In this document: positions 6,548-7,209 of the stretch, piece after piece | How positions within the stretch are numbered: the first letter of the stretch is position 1 | Layout of the letters: the number at the start of each line of letters is the position of its first letter | DNA from: Silvanigrellales bacterium | Lineage (GTDB): Bacteria > Bdellovibrionota_B > Oligoflexia > Silvanigrellales > Silvanigrellaceae | DNA: 7,209 bases | NCBI GenBank assembly: GCA_028285285.1 | Contig: JANQPW010000224.1 | Coordinates: forward strand, 1-7,209 | Direction of reading: 5' to 3' | Notes under the pieces: model-generated | What the model was told of the DNA's origin: nothing | The model's database searches: none | What the model saw: the letters and a program-made list of their open reading frames with translations, nothing else | Position numbers and translations under genes: made by a program

Positions 6548-6553
6548 CTCCTC
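6548..6553 (-). promoter_or_regulatory. Ribosome-binding site of the chalcone-isomerase-like gene
   Basis: The minus strand reads GAGGAG, six bases before the ATG at 6541. It fixes the start so that the product begins directly with its signal peptide. Confidence 0.65.
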
Positions 6554-6585
6554 GGCAGAGTTTGTGAGAAAGCGCAACAATTAAC

Positions 6586-6609
6586 ACGCCTGAACGCGGG
6601 ATCAAGCGT
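6586..6609 (-). terminator. Hairpin downstream of the flavoprotein gene
   Basis: On the minus strand ACGCTTGA pairs with TCAGGCGT (eight pairs including one G-U) around an eight-base loop, beginning nine bases after the flavoprotein stop codon. The bases after it (GTTAATTGTTG) are T-rich but not a clean T-tract, so this is a possible but non-classical terminator. The same 3' arm can also pair perfectly with ACGCCTGA at the end of the flavoprotein gene, which includes its stop codon. Confidence 0.4.
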
Positions 6610-6618
6610 CAGTAAAAA

Positions 6619-7209
6619 TCAGGCGTTGTTCACCACAGCATCTTGGCAGCGGAAAAGCTCGAGGGGAGGGGGGCTAAACCGGAGCTGCTCCCGCGCATCT
6701 CGCAGCGCCGTTTTCAAGCCTTCTTCAAGCACAGGATGATAAAATGGAAACGCCAGCGCCTGATCCACCGTGAGCCGAGAAGAAACGGCCCAAGCCACGA
6801 GATGCGCGAGGTGCTCCGCTCCCGGAGCAAACATTTCAGCGCCCAGGATCTCCCCAGAAGCTGGGCAAGCGTAGACATGCAGCAGGCCCACCTCCTGGAG
6901 TTTGATGATGGCGCGGCCATACCCTTCAAAGCACACTTTTCCCGTGATGAACTCGCGACCGGAAGCGGTCAGATCCTGGTGGTTTTGCCCCACAACGGCT
7001 ATATTGGGCTCGGTAAAGGTGATGCTCAAAGGCACACGGCGGGCGAAACACTCATCTGATTCCGATGTGTTCGCCTTCGAGTCCCGGGCGGCGTTGAAGC
7101 CAGCTATCCAACCCTCGTCGGAAGCCTCATGCAGCAGAGGTCGGGTGCCATCAACGTCGCCCGCAATATAGAGATTCGTTCCTTTTATGCGGTGGGTTCC
7201 CTCATCAAA
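6619..7209 (-). CDS. Dihydrolipoyl dehydrogenase-like flavoprotein, C-terminal part
   Basis: This is the last 196 residues of a class I pyridine nucleotide-disulfide oxidoreductase; the 5' part lies beyond the right edge. The frame is open from the window edge. It starts in the second FAD-contacting block, IAGDVDG with Asp18 of the visible part, then LLHEASDEG, which is typical of this family. The dimerisation domain follows, with FTEPNIAVVG, LGAEMFAPGAEHLAHL and FYHPVLEE. In the last motif His158 and Glu163 (visible numbering) match the HPT-LSE dyad of dihydrolipoyl dehydrogenase, in which His from one subunit serves the active site of the other. The redox-active CxxxxC pair would lie in the missing N-terminal half, so lipoamide specificity cannot be checked and a related transhydrogenase or reductase is possible. 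No 2-oxoacid dehydrogenase subunit is visible nearby. A 15-residue Ser/Glu/Asp-rich stretch before RRVPLSITF is slightly longer than I would expect there. Confidence 0.88.
   Translation of the reverse strand, partial: FDEGTHRIKGTNLYIAGDVDGTRPLLHEASDEGWIAGFNAARDSKANTSESDECFARRVPLSITFTEPNIAVVGQNHQDLTASGREFITGKVCFEGYGRAIIKLQEVGLLHVYACPASGEILGAEMFAPGAEHLAHLVAWAVSSRLTVDQALAFPFYHPVLEEGLKTALRDAREQLRFSPPPLELFRCQDAVVNNA

Noticed and set aside
6643..7059. 138-codon open frame on the plus strand across the flavoprotein gene
   Set aside because: The minus strand encodes an unmistakable dihydrolipoyl dehydrogenase dimerisation domain. The plus-strand product is Arg- and His-rich without motifs, as expected for an antisense shadow.
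1..7209. A mobile element, CRISPR array, toxin-antitoxin pair or phage defence system
   Set aside because: No long direct repeats, terminal inverted repeats, transposase, nuclease, helicase or small paired toxin-like genes were seen. All substantial coding regions are accounted for by the seven genes listed.

Overview
The window looks like ordinary chromosomal DNA from a Gram-negative bacterium. The main clue is the number of exported proteins: four of the seven genes begin with a lipoprotein signal peptide ending in a lipobox cysteine, and a fifth has a Sec-type signal peptide. GC content looks moderate, roughly 50 percent by eye. GTG and TTG starts are probably used alongside ATG. Lipoproteins of unknown family, a lipid-anchored amidase and a periplasmic chalcone-isomerase-like protein would fit a Bdellovibrionota/Oligoflexia-type or other deltaproteobacterial lineage, but that placement is a low-confidence inference. 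I see no tRNA, rRNA, CRISPR array, insertion sequence, integrase or phage gene.

Layout: positions 139-1724 (+) hold two unrecognised lipoproteins whose stop and start codons overlap in ATGA, so they form a coupled pair. They converge on a minus-strand gene pair: an FNR-type flavin oxidoreductase (3909 to 3109) followed by a third unrecognised lipoprotein (start probably at the TTG at 2940, ending at 1747). Divergent from the oxidoreductase, and only 49 bp from it, is a small MscS-family mechanosensitive channel (3959-4882, +). After a short gap comes an Amidase_3-family N-acetylmuramoyl-L-alanine amidase made as a lipoprotein (4959-5936, +). It converges, 17 bp apart, on a minus-strand gene for a secreted chalcone-isomerase-like protein (6541 to 5954). 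Upstream of that on the same strand is the 3' end of a dihydrolipoyl-dehydrogenase-type flavoprotein that runs off the right edge (7209 to 6619).

The genes do not form one obvious pathway. The common theme is the cell envelope: lipoproteins, an osmotic safety valve, peptidoglycan cleavage and a periplasmic protein. Two soluble flavoenzymes are interspersed. I found no convincing undescribed system. The best candidates for follow-up are the coupled cysteine-rich lipoprotein pair, the serine/glutamate-rich lipoprotein with two possible signal peptides, and the oxidoreductase that lacks a ferredoxin domain and shares a very small intergenic region with the channel gene.
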